64,000 bases of DNA from Xiphydria camelus (Eukaryota; Arthropoda; Insecta; Hymenoptera; Xiphydriidae), in contig OY783199.1 of assembly GCA_963678675.1 (NCBI GenBank), positions 23,495,546 to 23,559,545 of the forward strand. The letters run 5' to 3'. Made by a program: the position numbers and the translations under genes. The notes beneath the pieces are model-generated. The model saw only the letters and a program-made list of their open reading frames with translations. It did no database searches and had not been told where the DNA came from. This document shows, in pieces, positions 59,139 to 64,000 of the stretch; the stretch's first letter is position 1, and every line of letters begins with the position of its first letter.

Positions 59139-60190
59139 CATAATTAATAACGCCGATTAAGATCGGTGAACGCATAAGTGCTCCTCCTTTACATATTGCA
59201 GTTGAACAAATCGTGAAGGACAGAGAATGTATACGATACAGAGACTCTTATGCGTTTATCAGGCTTAATCGACGTTGGTTAGACACGAATCAACCTTAGA
59301 GGGTCCCCTTTGTGCTTCCTTTCAGTTACGATCAATGATCATTGAAGTCGTATGGGAAAACATTGAGCATACATGGCATTATATAGGAAAGATCAATCAT
59401 CATTGTATTGTACAAAGGTGTTTCGATTTTGTATATTAGGGATCGTGTTTTAACATCTTTCTGTGTCTGACCAATGGCACTTCATTTCTCACTTAAATGT
59501 AGTTATATTTTACACCGAATGTGTGTTCCACTTTAATAAGCTCTATAACTTCTGGAAGAAGGAAAGTATCGATTTCCATTGGAAACAAGCCCCCGTGAAA
59601 AATTTCAAAGCCGTAGCTTATTTATTAACTGTAGGTGATGTATATCATAGCTATACACGTACGGTTCTTCCTTAACTCTACAGTATGTCTGAGAGAAAAG
59701 TATATAAAGGTACCCGTCATTTTATGTGTTGATTGCCGTAGAAGTTTCTCGAAATTGAAACTGCGCATGTGCCATTTGCGCGAAAAATAGCACTTGCGCA
59801 ACTTGAAATTCAAAAGAGTACTACGGCAATGAACATAAAACTACAGGTCCCTTTATACACTATAAAAAAGTATGAATCGTACAAACGGATTGTTCCGCTG
59901 TGATGTATTGCATTGATTGTTATGTAGGTGACCAGGCTTGCAACTAGCGACAGCGACTGATTTTGAAAACACTTTCATGAACGTTTTTGAGACGCCGCGA
60001 CAAAAACACTTCCCACAGTTTCTAATGTAGATGGTCATATTAGCGCTCCGAACGCGGTTATTTCTGTTATCCCTTTTGCCCATGAAGCCATGTTCATGAA
60101 GCTGGATGACCCTACAAAAATATAGGCCCGCGCGTGAAATTCATGGAAACGATGCAGCAAGCGATCACATTATTGGAATTCACATGCCAT
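59139..60190. other. Spacer with a short MITE, no gene seen
   Basis: 59703-59855 is an inverted-repeat element: TATAAAGGTACCCGTCATTT on the left, and reversed TATAAAGGGACCTGTAGTTT on the right, with inner TGCCGTAG-A..AAATT arms. An imperfect inverted pair around GATTAAGATCGGTGAACGCA lies at 59150-59285. No protein gene was recognised. Confidence 0.5.
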
Positions 60191-60191
60191 C

Positions 60192-60828
60192 GTCATCAAT
60201 ATCTCTAATACGAATAATATTCCTGCACATCCCTCATTCAGTAACAGCACTCCTGCACATCCCACATTCAGTAATAATACTCCTGCACACCACCCATCAA
60301 GCAATAATCCTGCACACATCTTCATTTCATCATCATCATAAAGTTATCAGTCCTAAGACTGGTTTGATACCATTCTCCATCTTTTCCTGTCCTCCGCTAG
60401 TCTTTTCATTTCCCTGTATTTCGAACAACCTACGTCCTTAATGATTTGCGAAATGTAGTCTAACCGCGGCCTACCTACCTCTCTCTTTTTTCCTACATCT
60501 TCATTTAGGTAATAATATTCCTATCTATACACAAATAACTAATAATATTCCCGCATATCCGCCATTCTTCAATAATATTCCTACCTATCACCCATTGACT
60601 AATAAAATCCTGGCACATCCCCCAATGTCTAACAATATTTCTGCGTCATATCCCCAACAAAATATAATACTAATTTTACCCAATCATTGCCCCCCTACAC
60701 CTTGTCCGAACCGACCATCTTCTGCAGCGGAACCACCAGCAGCATCTCCCACATACACAGATATGTCATCGCATTCGCAAGACTCTTCCATTTTTTATGT
60801 ACTTACATGTAGGTATATCTATGAGTGA
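60192..60828 (+). pseudogene. Fragment of a repetitive Asn/Pro-rich ORF, probably Harbinger accessory protein
   Basis: Before the LINE insertion, a frame reads VINISNTNNIPAHPSFSNS, with repeats of an SNNTPAHP(S/T)F-type unit. After it, a shifted frame gives NNIPIYTQ and NNIPAYPPF, continuing to CPNRPSSAAEPPAASPTYTD and a stop at 60828. The unit is about 33 bases. Convergent with a HARBI1-like fragment, it most resembles the Pro-rich linker and tail of the Myb/MADF-type second protein of PIF/Harbinger transposons. The DNA-binding domain itself is not seen, so this identification is an inference. Interruption and frameshifts mean it is not functional. Confidence 0.4.
60328..60494 (-). mobile_element. 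5-prime-truncated RTE-type LINE with 12-bp target duplication
   Basis: Minus-strand translation gives PRLDYISQIIKDVGCSKYRE, then MKRLAEDRKRWRMVSNQS and a stop, the familiar C-terminal end of RTE-like LINE polyproteins in insects. The 3-prime end is a (ATG)n-type tail, read on + as CATCATCATCAT. It is flanked by the direct duplication ACATCTTCATTT (60316-60327 and 60495-60506). At 167 bp it is only the very end of the element, as expected for abortive target-primed reverse transcription. Confidence 0.8.
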
Positions 60829-60910
60829 TTTTTTGTTATATGCTTATTTTATAATGTGTATATATAAACTTAACGATAAAAATATAGTACAAATAAATTG
60901 ACTTACCTAC

Positions 60911-61210
60911 CTTAAAATTACTGCAAGCCTCTCTTCAACTGAAATAGCGTTATTAAATCTTGTTATTCGTCTCTGTAAACCTTCTTTAACATAAGAACAA
61001 AGTTCGTCAAATGAAGACACACTCATTCTAAAGCATAAAAAAAAACCTTTCTTCGTGGTTTCTGAGAACACTGAACAATGTGTGACACTGTCCACATGTA
61101 AGTCTCTGTGCGTTAACTGGAGATGAATACTGTATTTTCTTTTCCTCCGCTTCTTCTTTAAATACCTCGATACAATAACTGCTAACAGTGTGTAGGTATA
61201 CATCTTCCAT
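60911..61210 (-). pseudogene. PIF/Harbinger (HARBI1-like) nuclease, N-terminal exon relic
   Basis: Minus-strand frames give LLAVIVSRYLKKKRRKRKYS, then in another frame CGQCHTLFSVLRNHEERFF, then back in the first frame FRMSVSSFDELCSYVKEG and ISVEERLAVILR. This matches the N-terminal region of Harbinger nucleases (HTLF.EL..DE.KF..YFRM....FDELL, and SPEERLAVTLRFLATG). The exon stops at AAG|GTAGGTAAGT, a good donor exactly where LAVTLR would continue to FLATG. The catalytic DDE exons that should follow are missing: only about 80 bases separate this donor from the convergent ORF. Two compensating frameshifts also break the exon. Confidence 0.75.
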
Positions 61211-64000
61211 CGTTTGGTCTGAACTGGAATAGAAAAACGCTGTCGCGGGTTAATAAGCGTGGCCAAGTGCAAAGAAATTACAGCACAGCGTGTGTCCGGA
61301 TTGCAATGTCGCCGCGGCCAGGTCGCAAGCTTGGCCGTAGCCTTATACTTAGCCTACTGCTAGCTACGAAATATTGCTATCATAGCAATACTGGAGTAAC
61401 TATTGGGTGAGATATGTATGTCAGGTATACAGATAGCTGTAAGAGCTATCTACGAATCACTCTCTTGAAGTATTCCAAAAAGAGTAGCGCTATCTAGCGT
61501 GCAATTGCCATAACAGCACATCAAATTATGATAGCCACCAGAGCGCTTTAGCAGGAATATAGATAGCTCTGACAGCCAAGCAATTTGTAAAACTATTGCT
61601 ATAAGAAAGGAATAAATAGTTATATTTTGAATATCGTAATGCTATGTTAGCCGAAATTAGTAACACAACTGATATTGCTAATGCAAACATGCGTTTTTAT
61701 ACATGGGACTCTCTATTTCTCTAGCTTTCTATTATATCGCTCTATGGGGGGGAGTCATAATTTTTTCCCCGATTATACTTATTACACTCGGACTGTACTG
61801 TGTGCGAACACTTTAGGTCTCTGAGGAATCATATCAGGCTCTTGTTTGTATGGAGCTGTCAATATTGCAGAAGAATGCCAAATAAGGAGCGTCAGACATT
61901 AGCCTCTTCTGACTTTTTAAAATATGCAACCTACGAATGTGTCGTCAATATCGAGTCTAATTTGCAAATTCCTATGTAGGTCATTTTGTAAAATGGATTC
62001 TTCACTTTTTGTTTACAACGACGAAAAGAAAACGTTTTTTTTTCACATTTGTTGGTATTATTAAGAAAAAAAATTGGATTCTCCTAAAGTACATTGCTTT
62101 GTGTTGTGCAATTTTCGCCGTGCAATTTATCTCTCTTCTCTTCTTGAATTACAAGCCTCTACTCCTCTTGCTGTAATAACCTAATGAGAAAAAAAAAGGT
62201 TAGGTTGAAATTTATAGAAAAATAGCGTCGACTTTAAATCATCGGCGTCTCGATTGCGCGATATCTACTCGCAGTACCCCGATCGCGGGTACCAATTAAA
62301 TGCCCAAATAAGCATGTAAATAAAGCCATTAACGTCTCGTTTCAAAATTATGGCATCTCCGCGCGTCTAAAAATATCCACGCGTCGCGCCAATCGTCGAT
62401 GTGAGGTAAAACTATCAATTCGACCATTTAATCGCAGATAATATCTGAACACCTTCTTAGTGCAGTTCAAGAAGGCGATAAAAAGTTTCGTCGTTTCAAT
62501 ACCCCATTAAAAAAAAAGATCCATAAATAAAACGACAGTAATAGACGGTACCGCACGTCGACCGAAGCAACATTAATAACGTCTTTAAAACCAAGTGCGT
62601 TGGAACGTTGAAGCTTTTTTGCCGTTATTATGAATATATTGGAAAGACGTTAAAGAATTGTCAACATTCCAGTGCCTTGCGAGAAAGAGTTATAGATAAT
62701 GAAGTCGTATAACCGTAGCGCGCTGGAGTTTACGCGCGGGTAAAATAAGTCATCTCTCTCTTTGCCGCACGTGTCCGTCAACCAGATCACGTTTAACGCG
62801 GGAACGTAATGGTGCACTTGTCGCTCACCGGTCGCCGCCGCTGCCGCGGCAATCGAGTTATTTCCCATAATACCAGAATATATGGGGTGGGTACACAGGG
62901 AAAATCTACGACGAAGAGAGAGGTTTTGGCTTTTGACGCTAGGGCTGCCGCGGCAGGTACGATCGAAGCAGGTCACCCTGACGGGGGTGTTCTCGACCTG
63001 ACAGGTGCATCCCGGCTTAAAGATTCTATGGTGCACCGTCCCGGCTAGGTATCCACCAACGCACCCGAGACTATATTGCCGCATCGTATACACACAATCC
63101 CACGAGCATTCGCGCGCGTGTGTGCACACGGGCAACAGGGTATTCCATACACGGAAAGAGCCGCGGCATCCCTGCACCACGCAGAGCAGGTATAAGGAGA
63201 AACGTATATATAAGCTGTGCACAGGTCCATGTGTCGTGGGGTCACCGAGGAGTGATTCACGTCAGAAACGTTATCTCACGCTCTTAGGCGCCCCAGTCAT
63301 TCGAGAAGGAGGGGGAGTATATTTGGAAAAAATTCGGAAGGCGAGGGGGCAAATAAAATTCTCTTTGAACTCTGAAAATATTTCCGTTTATTGCAGTACT
63401 GCTGATAGAGGCGGATCCGGTAGGACCTCAGGTTAGAGAGGGTTAAAGGAAGGTTCCTTGTATTGTTTGTGTAAATAAAATTCCAAGAAATTCCTTCTTC
63501 GTAAAATACATTTTCCGAAATACCAGTCATCGTCTCCGAATAAGTTTCTATTGGATGAGTATTTAACGAAAGATTTTAGGGTAGTGGAAATTACTGTGCA
63601 ACTGAGGAACCTCTTTTACAAAACACCGTTACCGAAAGGCCCATTCATTGCAACACTTGTGACATAATATTGCCGCCCAAACTACAAGAGTAAGTTACGC
63701 TGCGCACCTAACTTCCCCGGATTTACTTTTCTCTTGTTCCTACTTACTCGTGTACATGGAGTTGCAATATCTCACAAACGATCCAACGAATAGGCCTTTC
63801 ACCTTATACCTTTTTTGCTCCTCTAACCGAGCTCTACAACTTTTGGAAGAACAAAAATTTCGAGATCCACACAAAAAAATAAAGGTAACCTCCATATCTT
63901 GTAAAAAACGCGTGTGATAAATGGATGTGACCCTCAGTAAATTTACACCCACATGTATACAAAGTTGGGACGATGGTTGGTAAGTACACGTCTATTTCAA
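61211..64000. other. No certain gene; repeat-rich AT section then CpG-rich patch
   Basis: 61360-61690 is rich in ATTGCTA/TAGCAAT and AGCTATCT words. 62640-63260 is CpG-rich with a 190-codon minus ORF containing PGCTCQVENTPVRVTCFDRT, and + strand ORFs in the same place. Neither shows a domain that I can identify, and splice-like sites occur on both strands (for example GCAG|GTACGA on + at 62957). It may be promoter or untranslated sequence of a gene outside the window. 63260-64000 shows nothing. Confidence 0.35.

Noticed and set aside
62650..63222. A 190-codon minus-strand ORF containing a Cys-rich stretch (PGCTCQVENTPVRVTCFDRT)
   Set aside because: It resembles an extracellular Cys-rich domain in places, but overlapping ORFs exist on the + strand, the DNA is CpG-rich (few stops by chance), and no family pattern holds over its length.

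Overview
This is eukaryotic, intron-bearing, repeat-dense DNA, almost certainly from an insect. Hymenoptera is my best guess, from CpG-rich patches in an AT-rich background, mariner/Harbinger/RTE relics and many foldback elements, but no diagnostic gene fixes the order. Only one protein-coding gene can be read with confidence.

Gene: three coding exons on the + strand (5527-5780, 7855-8275, 12145-12423) join in frame into a predicted 317-residue regulator of G-protein signalling of the RZ/A subfamily (RGS17/19/20 type). It has an N-terminal cysteine string, a glycine-rich linker, a complete RGS box and a Ser/Gln-rich tail. Both exon junctions restore conserved protein sequence. A second in-frame ATG just before exon 2 could give a shorter form without the cysteine string. 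A possible small first exon of another gene lies at 16875-16916, with weak support.

Everything else is non-coding or mobile-element DNA, much of it nested. 0-5 kb: a large inverted-repeat element containing an older dispersed repeat, a pogo-like MITE, a palindromic element and an 80-bp minisatellite. 8-12 kb (intron 2): three palindromic elements. 12-26 kb: many foldbacks, two of them nested around 17.8-19.9 kb. 28 kb: an irritans-type mariner relic. 29.4-30.5 kb: a degenerate tandem repeat of about 245 bp. 30.6-33.4, 36.5-37.3, 40.2-41.5 and 62.6-63.3 kb: CpG-rich patches that could be promoters or untranslated exons. 38.9-39.3 kb: LINE reverse-transcriptase relic. 47 kb: a second mariner relic. 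53-59 kb: a cluster of TA-flanked foldbacks, one carrying a transposase C-terminus. 60-61 kb: a broken PIF/Harbinger element interrupted by an RTE-type LINE fragment with a clear target-site duplication.

The most notable pattern is a set of eight palindromic elements, 151 to 980 bp, most ending in CAGGGTG-like termini at TA sites but with different interiors. The only related coding remnant is a Tc1/mariner/IS630-type C-terminus. No novel defence or biosynthetic system was found. All calls come from reading the sequence by eye; no alignment or database search was run.
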